In this document: positions 1 through 7,908 of the stretch, one piece after another
How positions within the stretch are numbered: position 1 is the first letter of the stretch
Layout of the letters: each line of letters starts with the position of its first letter
NCBI GenBank assembly: GCA_937884235.1
Contig: CALGBT010000297.1
Span: 1-18,952, forward strand
DNA from: an uncultured Pseudomonadota bacterium
Lineage (GTDB): Bacteria; Myxococcota_A; UBA9042; CAIXZC01
Direction: 5' to 3'
DNA: 18,952 nt
Notes under the pieces: generated by a model
Told to the model about the DNA's origin: nothing
Seen by the model: only the letters and a program-made list of their open reading frames with translations
Databases searched by the model: none
Position numbers and translations under genes: made by a program

Positions 1-123
1 GGGGGCCGGCACCGTGCCGTCAGGCGCCGCAACTCCGATGGGGCGAGGCGGCGCACCCTCTGGCAAAGGAACGGGGTCAGCCAGCAAAGCGAGACTCAAC
101 AGCGTAACCAGAACACTCGTCAT
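1..123 (-). CDS. Secreted protein, N-terminal 41 residues only (cut by window start)
   Basis: An open frame reads leftward from an ATG at 123-121 to the window edge without a stop, giving 41 residues. The start is supported by AGGAGG five bases upstream (visible as cctcct at 128-133). The N-terminus MTSVLVTLLSLALLADPVP is hydrophobic and could be a short signal peptide, although it has no early Lys or Arg. A Pro/Ala-rich stretch follows (PLPEGAPPRPIGVAAPDG). Export is likely, but the family cannot be named from so little sequence. It is divergent from the lipoprotein gene at 286, with about 160 bases between the two starts. Confidence 0.6.
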   Translation of the reverse strand, partial: MTSVLVTLLSLALLADPVPLPEGAPPRPIGVAAPDGTVPAP

Positions 124-142
124 TGTTGCCTCCTACTGGCGC

Positions 143-171
143 AAGCTAGCACAGTTCTTCCCGGCCCACAA
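143..171 (-). promoter_or_regulatory. Possible sigma-70 promoter for the leftward gene at 123
   Basis: On the minus strand a -35 like TTGTGG (166-171) and a -10 like TAGCTT (143-148) are 17 bases apart. The -10 is preceded by TGC, which would be an extended -10. Both hexamers are weak matches, so position relative to the gene is the main support. Confidence 0.25.
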
Positions 172-207
172 AGACATCTGCCGAGGACCACCTATGGCAG
201 CGCGGTT

Positions 208-236
208 TTGACTTAGCCTTGGGCTTCGGATATGCT
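208..236 (+). promoter_or_regulatory. Sigma-70-like promoter for the Cys-rich lipoprotein gene
   Basis: TTGACT (208-213, five of six consensus bases) and TATGCT (231-236, four of six) are separated by 17 bases. Transcription would start near 243, giving a leader of about 43 bases before the GTG at 286. An alternative in-frame ATG at 232 lies inside the -10 element, so it would be outside the transcript. This supports the downstream start. Confidence 0.55.
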
Positions 237-285
237 TCGATGTGGCCTGGACCAGGCCCCAAATGTGACCTCCGGAGGGAACAAG

Positions 286-1590
286 GTGAGAACGGGAATC
301 TGGCTGACGCTCTTCATCCTGGTTGCTGCCTGCAGCAACAACGGCTCGAAGGGCGACGGCTGCGAAACGAGCCTCGATTGTCCTCGTGCCAATGTCTGCG
401 ACCAGGGAGCCTGTGGGACTGCATCATGTACCGCTCATGCGGAGTGCGCCGTGACCTACCCAGGCACCTTTTGCTGGATTGGTTATGACGCAGCAACTCC
501 CAATGACGGCGTCTGTTCCGCCATCGAGTGCAAAGAGGGGAGTCAGGATCGCAAATGCCCAACCGGGTTCAACTGCCTGAAATTCCTCTGCTTCGAGGGA
601 AAACCGGACTGCACCGCGAACACCGACTGCAAGCAGCCAGCAGAGAAGTGTTACTACAACAACTGCGTGCTCAAAGACTACTGCGAACTGGATGACGATT
701 GCCCATCCAAAGATTGTGACCTTGAAGAACACACCTGTGTCGCCCCTCCAGAACCAGACGTTATTGAGGATCTGCGCACCGAAGAGGTGATCCTCAACTG
801 CGACCCCGAAGACTTCGAAGGCCCCACCAGCTTCCTCTGCGCACCGTGCTCCACCAATGCAGAGTGCGGTTGCGCCAAGGGCATCTGCGCTGACATTGGC
901 GGGGCCAAGGGTTGCAGCACGCCATGCGGTGGCGAAGGCGACGACGTCATCGTCTGCCCCTCTGGCTACATCTGCCAGAATGACCTGTGCAAACCGCTGG
1001 GTGGCAGCTGCAAAGGCTGTATGGTCCCCCCCGGCTGCGAAGCCAAGAACGAGGTCTGCAATTTCAAGAACGGGGAGTGCATCATCAAGATCAACTGGTG
1101 CGGACCATGCACCTTTGACTATGAATGCGGCTTCGGCAGCCGCTGCAACCTCTCGGCAGACGGAGCAACGGCGTATTGTGCCCCGGAATGCGACGCCGCC
1201 AACTTCTCGTGCCCCCTGGCCTCCGGCTGCGAGATCCGGGAGGACGGACTCCTGGTCTGCGTCTACAATAACACCGACTGCTGCTACGGCGTCAACTGTG
1301 AGCAGGAGTGCTTCTGCGAAGCCCCAACCCCAGTTTGCACCGACGACAACGAATGTGTCCAGTGCCTCTACAATGGCCACTGTCCACCAGGCAAACCCAT
1401 CTGCGATCCGGACTTGCACGCATGCATCATCCAATGTGTACCGCCCACTCCCGTCTACTGGAAAGACCCGGAAACCAGCCTTGAATACTGCGTCCAATGT
1501 GCCAAGTCCCTCGATTGCGAACCTGGAATGTTGTGCGGGACCTTCAAGAACGACCTGGAAACCTACCACAAGTGCTATTGGCCCCAGTAA
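286..1590 (+). CDS. Cys-rich surface lipoprotein
   Basis: This 434-residue protein is of no named family that I recognise. The GTG start at 286 follows GGAGGG (274-279). It gives a lipoprotein signal, MRTGIWLTLFILVAAC, with a V-A-A-C lipobox and Cys16 as the lipidated residue. An ATG at 232 would add 18 residues but falls in the -10 box. The mature chain has about 60 cysteines (roughly one residue in seven). They sit in short knots such as CETSLDC, CTANTDC, CELDDDC and CSTNAECGC, the C-x4-DC style of disulfide-rich, EGF/TIL-like extracellular proteins in myxobacterial-type genomes. A short acidic linker near residues 155-170 (PEPDVIEDL) separates two Cys-rich halves. Placement outside the inner membrane, with many disulfides, is inferred. 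It is probably expressed alone or with the next lipoprotein gene, which has its own promoter. Surface binding or adhesion is possible but unproven. Confidence 0.8.
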   Translation: MRTGIWLTLFILVAACSNNGSKGDGCETSLDCPRANVCDQGACGTASCTAHAECAVTYPGTFCWIGYDAATPNDGVCSAIECKEGSQDRKCPTGFNCLKFLCFEGKPDCTANTDCKQPAEKCYYNNCVLKDYCELDDDCPSKDCDLEEHTCVAPPEPDVIEDLRTEEVILNCDPEDFEGPTSFLCAPCSTNAECGCAKGICADIGGAKGCSTPCGGEGDDVIVCPSGYICQNDLCKPLGGSCKGCMVPPGCEAKNEVCNFKNGECIIKINWCGPCTFDYECGFGSRCNLSADGATAYCAPECDAANFSCPLASGCEIREDGLLVCVYNNTDCCYGVNCEQECFCEAPTPVCTDDNECVQCLYNGHCPPGKPICDPDLHACIIQCVPPTPVYWKDPETSLEYCVQCAKSLDCEPGMLCGTFKNDLETYHKCYWPQ

Positions 1591-1757
1591 GTTCCACAGC
1601 AGGGCGCATCCCTGTTCTGCTTCTTGAGTTCCGGTCCCCACACTCGGCAATGCATCCCCCACATTTCCTTTCCTTCCGGGTACTTATCTGAGCGGGCCTG
1701 ACAGCGGATAGCCGAGGACCGACATCACGGGCAGCCAGGAGCAGATCACCCCCTGTG

Positions 1758-1786
1758 TTGCATCCACTCGCGCACGCGTATACAAT
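1758..1786 (+). promoter_or_regulatory. Sigma-70-like promoter for the BPI-like lipoprotein gene
   Basis: TACAAT (1781-1786, five of six consensus bases) lies 17 bases downstream of TTGCAT (1758-1763, TTG conserved). The predicted transcript starts near 1793, about 25 bases before the ATG at 1818. The rest of the 227-base gap (1591-1757) shows no open frame or clear structure. Confidence 0.45.
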
Positions 1787-1817
1787 GAGCCTCGGCATCA
1801 CGCGCGGAGGCTTTCCC

Positions 1818-4800
1818 ATGAGAAAGTTGTTGTTGCTTTGCAGCCTTGTCCTGATTTCTACTCTTGCCTGTTCATCTGCTGGAACCACGTTGCTTGAGAA
1901 GGACGCATTGGAAGATGTGGCGAGTGATCCGGATGCTGCTATTAGCGGTTCTGATGGGGTCGCCGATTTGGGTGTGGCGGAGCTTATCGACCCGGAGAAG
2001 GACGTCGCCGCGGCCGATGGTCAGGCAACTCTTGATGGTACCGAACCCGTCGACGTTGGGGGGGATGGCCAGGTGGGGCCTGGTGATGTGGTGGTGCCCC
2101 CAGATGTTCCGGAGTTGCCAGCGGTTTCTGTAGCCACGTATGCTGATGCCAGCTCTGTGCCCGCCGGCATCCCCCTCGAGTTCAATTGCAAGGTGCAGGG
2201 GCTGGAGGCCGGCACATTCGTCACCTATCTCCAGTTGTCGGGTCCTGCCGACGTTGATGTAGATGGCCTCGCCGTGACTTTCTATGCTACCGGCAAGTAC
2301 AACGTGGCCTGCCGCGCCAAGTGGGCCGACGGGGAGGTGGTAGACCCGACCCCCTTGAAGATAGCTGTGCTGCCGGGTGGTGCGGCCTCAGTGGAGACGG
2401 CGCTCTCCAAGAGCGCGGTGAAGGCAGGTGAGAACGTCTCGGTGACCTGCATCATCAAGGATGCTTTTGATAATCCTGTGGAGACGCCAGCGAAGGTGGC
2501 GGTTAATCCCGAGTACGGTCTTGATGTCTACGGCACCAAGATTCTGGCCATCAAAGTGGGGACCTACAAGGTTTCCTGTTTTGAACCTATCTCAGGGCTC
2601 TCTGACCCCACGCCTGAGACGCTTACGGTCTCGCCGGGCATCCCCAAGAAGATCGAAACGGTGATTGACGACGATACGCTGGTGGCCGGGGATCAGACCG
2701 GCGTCACCTGTACGGCGACGGACGCCTACGGCAACAAGGTGGCCAACTATCCGGTGGTGGTCTTCCTCTCACCGGGCCTGCTCATCCAGGGGACCAAAGT
2801 GAGTGGCACCAAGGCGGGGACCTATCAGGTTATTTGCGTGCCCCAGGAGGATCTCTGGGACCTCTTCCTCCTGGATCCCCAGACCCTGACCATCATTCCG
2901 GGGGCGGCCTCCGGCGTCAGCGTGCAGCCGGTGCCGGCCAAGCCGGTCTACAAGATGTTCGAGGTGGTGAAGTTCATTGTTACTGCGGTGGATGACTATG
3001 GCAATCTGGTGGCCGACGTCGAGGTTCTGCCGCTGGCAATAGACCCGGCAGATCCGGGGATCATCCAGAAGGGCGAGTTGAAGTACAAGTTGGAAGCCGA
3101 AGGGTTCTTCACCTTCAGCGCTTGTCTTGTCGATGCCCCCAATGTCTGCGGCGCAACTACTCTGGCCGTTGATGGCTACGGGCCAGTGATTACCATCAAG
3201 TACCCGGAGCGCGGGGCCTCCATTACGGGGAAACCTGCGGTCAACGTGACGGGCAATGTGGTTGACCCGGTGAGCGGCGTAGCCAGCTTCACCATCAATG
3301 GCACCAATGTCCCCTTGGACGATAATGGCGACTTCCTTTACGCCATCTCGGCCACTCAGGGAATGAATATGCTGGTGGCAGTGGCCGAAGATCCCAATGG
3401 CATGAAGACTTGGGTAGTGCAGGCGTTCTACTACTCCCCGGTCTGGCACGAGGTGGACATCAACGACCCGGAAGGCTCGAAGATTGTGGACAGTATCCTC
3501 TTTTTCCTGGGTGAGGAGGCCTTCGACAAGATTCCCCATGACTATAGCAAGCCGGACAATCTCTCGACGATTTTGGAGATGGCGCTGGTCAATCTGGATA
3601 TCGGTTCTTTCATTCCCAATCCGGTGGCATCCGCCGGGCCGTACAAGGTCTATGTCGGGCCCTTCTATTATTCGCCGCCGGCGATTCACATTTTCCCCAT
3701 TCCCGAAGGCATTCTGGCCGAGGTTCATCTTTACAACATCAAGGTGCACGTGGCTGCCAAGGGTAGCTGCAAGGTGCTCTTTATCGACCTCTGCCCGGAC
3801 GTTTCTGGGGACGTGGAGATTGATTCCATCGAGATGTGGGAAGGTTTGAACATCTGGGTGGAGAATGGGCAGATCAAGACCAAGCAATATGAGAACTACA
3901 TTGGCGTGTACGGCGTCGATGTGAACATCAACGGCATTCTCGGCTTTCTTTTTGGCTGGTTGATCAACTGGTTTGTTGATGGCTATGTCGGTGAGTTGGA
4001 GAAGACGGCGATGGAGATGATCGACGAGCAGATCACGGCGATTTCCGCCGGTTTCTTGGATGCTCTGGCGATTAACCAGCAGATTGAAATAGCCAATCCC
4101 ATGGACGAGAGCGCCCCCCCCATCGAATTGTCGCTGGTCAGCTCCCTGCGGGAGTTGCTCTTCAGCCCGGTGGGTGTGGAAGTGCGATTGGATGCCGCAG
4201 TGCTGGCCCCCAAGGGCGTCAACAAGACCACCCTCGGCTCCATCGGCCGGGCCAGTTGCCTGGACTGGGTACCCGAGACCTTCTACATTGACAAAGAGCA
4301 GTTTGCGGTGATGGCGATTCACGACGATCTGCTCAACGAAGTTCTTTATTCCGCCTGGTATGCGGGCTTGCTGGACATGGAGTTGCCCCTTGATTCGCTC
4401 ATGGACCCTGACGCGTTGGGGGACCTGGGGATTGGCAATCTTGAGGATCTCGGATTCAAGGACATGAAGGCCCGCACTGAATTCTTCCTGCCGCCGATTA
4501 TCACGTCCTGCAATGACCCATGGGACGAGATTCTGCAGCTTCAGGTGGGGGATCTGTACGTTGAGTTGGAGATGACGCTGCTCAACGAGCCGGTGACCAT
4601 GGGCATGTTCGTCTCGCTAGCGGCTGAAGCCATGATCGAAATCGTCGATGCTGGTGACCACCAGGAGATCAGCATTGCCCTTGGCAAGATCGACCCGGTG
4701 GTGGCGCAGATCACTTACGTGTCCGAGGGCCTTGCCGGGGCGGAAGGGATCATGACCATGCTGGTTCAGGGGCTGGTGTTACCAATGATTCTGGAAGCCT

Positions 4801-4961
4801 TCACCGATGGCGCTTTGGCGTCTTTCCCGCTGCCGGTAATCGACATCTCCAATCTTGCGGCACAGTACCTACCGGCGGGGATCGTCTGGAAGTTTGTCAT
4901 TGACTCCTTCTTCCGGGAACTGGGGTATACCTCTCTCATTGCGCACATCGAGGCGCTGTAG
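1818..4961 (+). CDS. Large lipoprotein: Ig-like repeats plus BPI/LBP-like (TULIP) lipid-binding module
   Basis: The product is 1047 residues. The ATG at 1818 follows GGAGG (1806-1810) and gives the lipoprotein signal MRKLLLLCSLVLISTLAC (lipid Cys18). The layout is an acidic Asp/Gly/Pro tether (about 25-100), Ig-like beta domains (about 103-187, 189-275, 277-361 and 366-452), a further Ig-like segment (about 456-537), then a C-terminal half (about 580-1047). The Ig-like units recur as VTCxxxDxxxN and GTYxVxC, resembling Big/invasin-type folds.

The C-terminal half matches the BPI/LBP/CETP family from memory in order and motif. There is a Cys pair in a lipid-barrel strand (C651, C659). FGWLINWFVDGYVGELEK near 712 resembles the BPI helix KVGWLIQLFHKKIESALR. 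AVMAIHDDLLNEVLYSAWYAG near 830 resembles the BPI segment around LSDYFFNTAGLVYQ. LVQGLVLPMILEAF followed by FPLPVID near 982-1009 resembles the BPI C-terminal helix and FPLP motif. Binding of a lipid or lipopolysaccharide at the cell surface or in the periplasm is inferred. No homology search was possible. Confidence 0.75.
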   Translation: MRKLLLLCSLVLISTLACSSAGTTLLEKDALEDVASDPDAAISGSDGVADLGVAELIDPEKDVAAADGQATLDGTEPVDVGGDGQVGPGDVVVPPDVPELPAVSVATYADASSVPAGIPLEFNCKVQGLEAGTFVTYLQLSGPADVDVDGLAVTFYATGKYNVACRAKWADGEVVDPTPLKIAVLPGGAASVETALSKSAVKAGENVSVTCIIKDAFDNPVETPAKVAVNPEYGLDVYGTKILAIKVGTYKVSCFEPISGLSDPTPETLTVSPGIPKKIETVIDDDTLVAGDQTGVTCTATDAYGNKVANYPVVVFLSPGLLIQGTKVSGTKAGTYQVICVPQEDLWDLFLLDPQTLTIIPGAASGVSVQPVPAKPVYKMFEVVKFIVTAVDDYGNLVADVEVLPLAIDPADPGIIQKGELKYKLEAEGFFTFSACLVDAPNVCGATTLAVDGYGPVITIKYPERGASITGKPAVNVTGNVVDPVSGVASFTINGTNVPLDDNGDFLYAISATQGMNMLVAVAEDPNGMKTWVVQAFYYSPVWHEVDINDPEGSKIVDSILFFLGEEAFDKIPHDYSKPDNLSTILEMALVNLDIGSFIPNPVASAGPYKVYVGPFYYSPPAIHIFPIPEGILAEVHLYNIKVHVAAKGSCKVLFIDLCPDVSGDVEIDSIEMWEGLNIWVENGQIKTKQYENYIGVYGVDVNINGILGFLFGWLINWFVDGYVGELEKTAMEMIDEQITAISAGFLDALAINQQIEIANPMDESAPPIELSLVSSLRELLFSPVGVEVRLDAAVLAPKGVNKTTLGSIGRASCLDWVPETFYIDKEQFAVMAIHDDLLNEVLYSAWYAGLLDMELPLDSLMDPDALGDLGIGNLEDLGFKDMKARTEFFLPPIITSCNDPWDEILQLQVGDLYVELEMTLLNEPVTMGMFVSLAAEAMIEIVDAGDHQEISIALGKIDPVVAQITYVSEGLAGAEGIMTMLVQGLVLPMILEAFTDGALASFPLPVIDISNLAAQYLPAGIVWKFVIDSFFRELGYTSLIAHIEAL

Positions 4962-5005
4962 GGCAGTCCTTCGCGGATGGTTGGGCCCGGGCTGGATGCG
5001 CGGTG

Positions 5006-5788
5006 CTATCTGATCATGAAGACTCGTCCAAATTCCTTGGTTTTGGCAAACGTGAAGAGCGCGGTGGCGGGGAAGAGGCGCCCTGATTTCGAGGATGAGA
5101 GCAACTCATCGAGGTGCGTAATCAGTGAGAAGACGCCCTTGGGGAGGACTCGGAAGGGACTGCGCAGGTCCCTTGGTAGGCGTGTCATTTGCGCCCCCAT
5201 GATGGAGAGTGGTTCCACCGATTCGAGGTTGAAGAAGTGTCCTCCGCACTTCTCGAGGGTGGCAGAGAGGGGCACATCACTGGCTGGCATCCTGGTTTCG
5301 ATGATGGCTGCCAGATTGGTCACTTGCTGGCGCACCGATTCTGGCAATTTCTCCCAGGTAGAGCGCAACACGGGGAAGGCGTCTGCCGGTCCCTGGCGGA
5401 CCTTGGTGCGCAGGAAGAGGGTGCCGCCGGCCTTCAATTCGCGCCGCACCTTCTTGAAGAAGAGGGCGGGGTCGGGGAAGGCCGCGGGGACTCCGTCCCA
5501 GCAGATCACGTAATTGTAGCTACTGGCCACGAATTCAATGGCCTCGTAGGGGCGCCGCTCCAGGCTTACAGACAGGTCGTGGCCGGCCTTTTTGAGCGGT
5601 TCAAGGAAGGCCTTCATCCGTTCCTCGTTGCTCTCCACGACTGTCACATAGAGTCCCCGGCCCATGGCATGAACGGCCACTTCGGGCAGGTGAGCTCCCA
5701 GAAAGAGGAGGGAGCCGCGGCGGCCATCCATGATTGCCACCAGCTTCTCGATGACACGCTTTTTCTCGTGTTGCTTGAGGATACTCAT
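5006..5788 (-). CDS. Class I SAM-dependent methyltransferase-like protein
   Basis: The 260-residue soluble protein has a Rossmann-type layout. SLLFLGAHLPEVAV (26-39) sits at motif I. An acidic strand end, VTVVESNEE (48-56), would hold the SAM ribose through Glu52. YNYVICWDG (91-99) is the motif IV position, and LKAGGTLFLRT (118-128) is the typical strand 5 turn. Motif I lacks the usual GxGxG, so SAM binding is plausible rather than certain. The substrate is unknown. The C-terminal third (about 165-260) is not recognised. The ATG is two bases after the thrS stop, and its ribosome site (GGAG) lies in the last thrS codons, so translation is probably coupled. A role linked to tRNA or translation is only suggested by this position. 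Its end faces the lipoprotein gene across 44 bases with no obvious terminator. Confidence 0.6.
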   Translation of the reverse strand: MSILKQHEKKRVIEKLVAIMDGRRGSLLFLGAHLPEVAVHAMGRGLYVTVVESNEERMKAFLEPLKKAGHDLSVSLERRPYEAIEFVASSYNYVICWDGVPAAFPDPALFFKKVRRELKAGGTLFLRTKVRQGPADAFPVLRSTWEKLPESVRQQVTNLAAIIETRMPASDVPLSATLEKCGGHFFNLESVEPLSIMGAQMTRLPRDLRSPFRVLPKGVFSLITHLDELLSSSKSGRLFPATALFTFAKTKEFGRVFMIR

Positions 5789-5790
5789 TT

Positions 5791-7728
5791 CTACTCCAGG
5801 TTGTTGTCCCGGGTATCCACCATCTCCCGGCAGCGGGAGACGAAGTCGTCCACCTTGTGGTTGCCCAGTTGCGCATTGGATAGGGTGCGCACGGAGACGG
5901 TGTCATCGGCTGCTTCGCGTTCCCCGACCACCAGTTGATAGTTGACCCGGTCAAGCTGGGCGTTGCGCACTTTCTTCGAGACGGTCTCGTTGGAGTCGTC
6001 CAGTGCCGCCCTCAGTCCGGCGAGTTTCATGCGGTCAACAATCTGGCGGGCGTAGTCGAGGAAGTTGTCGCTCACCGGAATGACCCGGATTTGCCGGGGC
6101 GCGAGCCACATTGGCAATTTGCCTGCGTAGTGCTCCAGCAAAATGCCGATAAAGCGCTCCAGGCTCCCGAGAATGGCCCGGTGGACCATGACCACGGTAT
6201 GTCGTTGGCCATCTGCTCCTTCGTAGGTGGCATTGAAGCGCTCAGCGGATGGCATGGAGAAGTCTACCTGCACCGTCCCGCATTGCCACGAGCGGTTCAT
6301 ACAGTCCTTGATATGGAAGTCGATTTTGGGACCGTAGAAGGCGCCGTCACCGGGGTTGAGTTCGTAGTCTATCTCCTGGTTTTCCAGGGCGTCCCGCAGG
6401 GCCCCTTCAGCGCGGTCCCAGATGTCATCTGAGCCGATTCGCTTCGCCGGGCGGGTGGAGAGTTCCACCTTGACGTCGGAGAAGCCGAAGGTGTTGTAGA
6501 TTTCGAAGACGAGCCTGACGACGCCGATAACCTCATCGGTGAGCTGTTCCTCGGTGCAGTAGATGTGGGCATCGTCCTGGGTGAAGCAGCGCACCCGGAA
6601 GAGCCCGTGGAGCACGCCTGACATTTCGTGGCGGTGGACCAGCCCCAGCTCGGCCATACGCATGGGCAGGTCCCGGTAGGAGTGGCGTTTTGAGGTGAAG
6701 ACGAGGAGCCCACCGGGGCAGTTCATGGGCTTCATGGCGAAGCGCCGCTCGTCGACATCGGTGAAATACATATTTTCCTGGTAGTTGGCCCAATGCCCTG
6801 ACCGGTGCCAGAGCGATTCGTCGAGGGCAATGGGGGTGCTGATTTCCTGGTAGTCTTTGGACCGATGGACGGCGCGCCAGTATTTCACGATCTCTTCACG
6901 CAGGATCATCCCGTTGTTGTGCCAGAAGGGAAATCCGGGTCCTTCGTCGTGAAACGAGAAGAGTTCGAGTTCTTTGCCGAGCTTGCGGTGGTCTCGCAGT
7001 TTGGCCTCTTCGAGCATTCTGACGTGGTCTTTGAGGAGTCGTTTCTCGGGGAAAGTGATGGCGTAAATGCGCTGGAGTTGTTGCTTCTCAGCATCGCCTC
7101 GCCAGTAGGCGCCGGCGACCTTGAGAACCTTGATGGATTTGACTCTTCCCGTGGTGGGCAGATGTGGGCCGCGGCAGAGGTCGACGAAGCTTCCTTGCCG
7201 GTATGCTGTCAGTTGCTCCCCGTCGGCCATCTCTTCGATCATCTCCAGTTTATAGGGGTTGTTGGCAAAGAGCTGGCGGGCTTCATCCCGGGTGAGTTCG
7301 AGTCTTTCAGTGGGGAGGTTTTCCTTGGCCAGTTCCTTCATGCGCACTTCGATTTTCGCCAGATCCTCCGGTGTGAATGGGGGGTGGTCGAAGTCGTAGT
7401 AGAAGCCCTCGTCAACGGGCGGTCCGATGGTGGGGTGGGCCTCCGGGAAGAGCTCAACCACGGCCTGGGCGAGGAGGTGGGCGCTGGAGTGGTGGTAGAC
7501 GGCGACTCCCTCGCGGTCGCGGAAAGTGAGAAGTCGCAGCTCGGCATCTTAGGTGAGGGGTCTGGTGAGGTCGATGGTTTGTCCGCCGACCTGGGCTGCC
7601 ACGGCGGCTCGGCCGAGGCCTTCGGAGATATCAGTGGCGATGTCCAATGCCGTGGTGCCGGAGGGGACCTCCCGCTGACTGCCGTCGGGCAGAGTAATGA
7701 TAATTGGTCGAGGGTTGGGGGCTTCCAT
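5791..7728 (-). CDS. thrS: Threonine--tRNA ligase, reading frame interrupted by an in-frame TAA
   Basis: ThrS charges tRNA-Thr with threonine in the cytoplasm. From the ATG at 7728 (AGGAG five bases upstream) the frame gives 645 codons before the final TAG, close to the usual 640. Codons 1-59 form the TGS domain (IIITLPDGSQREVPSGTTAL). Codon 60 is TAA (7551-7549). The same frame then continues without loss as DAELRLLTF and HSSAHLLAQ, which is the editing-domain HxxxH. It goes on with VDLCRGPHLP (editing CxxxH), KPMNCPGG (zinc Cys), FRVRCFTQDDAH (motif 2 and zinc His), VMVHRAILGSLER (zinc His and motif 3) and a C-terminal anticodon-binding domain (VIPVSDNFLDYARQ to the end). All expected catalytic, zinc and editing residues are present. 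No ribosome site or good start codon follows the TAA. The first in-frame GTG (7461, codon 90) would lose the HxxxH motif. The cause may be a sequencing error, a real nonsense mutation, or unusual expression. Confidence 0.9.
7549..7551 (-). other. In-frame TAA stop inside thrS (codon 60)
   Basis: The plus strand reads tta here, giving TAA on the coding strand between ...DLTRPLT and DAELRLLTF. ThrS relatives usually have Glu, Gly or Lys here. GAA or AAA to TAA needs only one base change. Other genes in the window end in TAA (for example at 1588-1590 and 17735-17737), so reassignment of TAA is unlikely. Confidence 0.9.
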
Positions 7729-7786
7729 GTGCTCTCCTGTCCATGCGGTGGGCGGGCAAGACTCGCGTTTCTCCGCCTGTGGCATC

Positions 7787-7815
7787 TGTTTAGCACGCGT
7801 CAAAGGTTCTTTCAA
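7787..7815 (-). promoter_or_regulatory. Possible sigma-70 promoter for thrS
   Basis: On the minus strand TTGAAA (7810-7815, five of six consensus bases) and TAAACA (7787-7792, three of six) are 17 bases apart. Transcription would begin about 50 bases before the thrS ATG. No T-box or obvious leader structure was seen in that short leader. Confidence 0.35.
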
Positions 7816-7844
7816 CCAATGAGGCATGAATGGAAGCTCAACGC

Positions 7845-7873
7845 TGGACGTCTGGGGGCGCCTGTGTTAACTT
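7845..7873 (+). promoter_or_regulatory. Weak candidate promoter for the barrel-protein operon
   Basis: TGGACG (7845-7850) and TAACTT (7868-7873) are 17 bases apart, upstream of the ATG at 7909. The matches are poor (four and three of six). It is listed because some promoter must lie in this 180-base divergent gap. Confidence 0.25.
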
Positions 7874-7908
7874 GCAGGCAAGTCCTGAAGCGACAAAGGG
7901 AGGGCAAA

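Noticed and set aside
1598..1616. Hairpin-like CAGGG-CGCAT-CCCTG after the Cys-rich lipoprotein gene
   Set aside because: The stem is about seven pairs with one wobble and no run of T follows, so it is too weak to call a terminator.
424..1662. Long open frame on the minus strand opposite the Cys-rich lipoprotein
   Set aside because: Its product is low in motifs, and no ribosome site precedes its start. The plus-strand gene has a lipobox, promoter and ribosome site. It is a high-GC shadow.
2769..4322. 517-residue open frame on the minus strand within the BPI-like gene
   Set aside because: It has no recognisable domain or ribosome site. The plus-strand protein has coherent motifs over the same DNA.
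6805..7908. Plus-strand frame that extends the barrel gene leftwards across thrS
   Set aside because: The ATG at 7909 has GGAGG and a signal peptide. The extension is antisense to conserved ThrS motifs.
7680..7908. T-box or threonine leader ahead of thrS
   Set aside because: The leader is short, with no specifier loop or terminator-antiterminator pairing visible.
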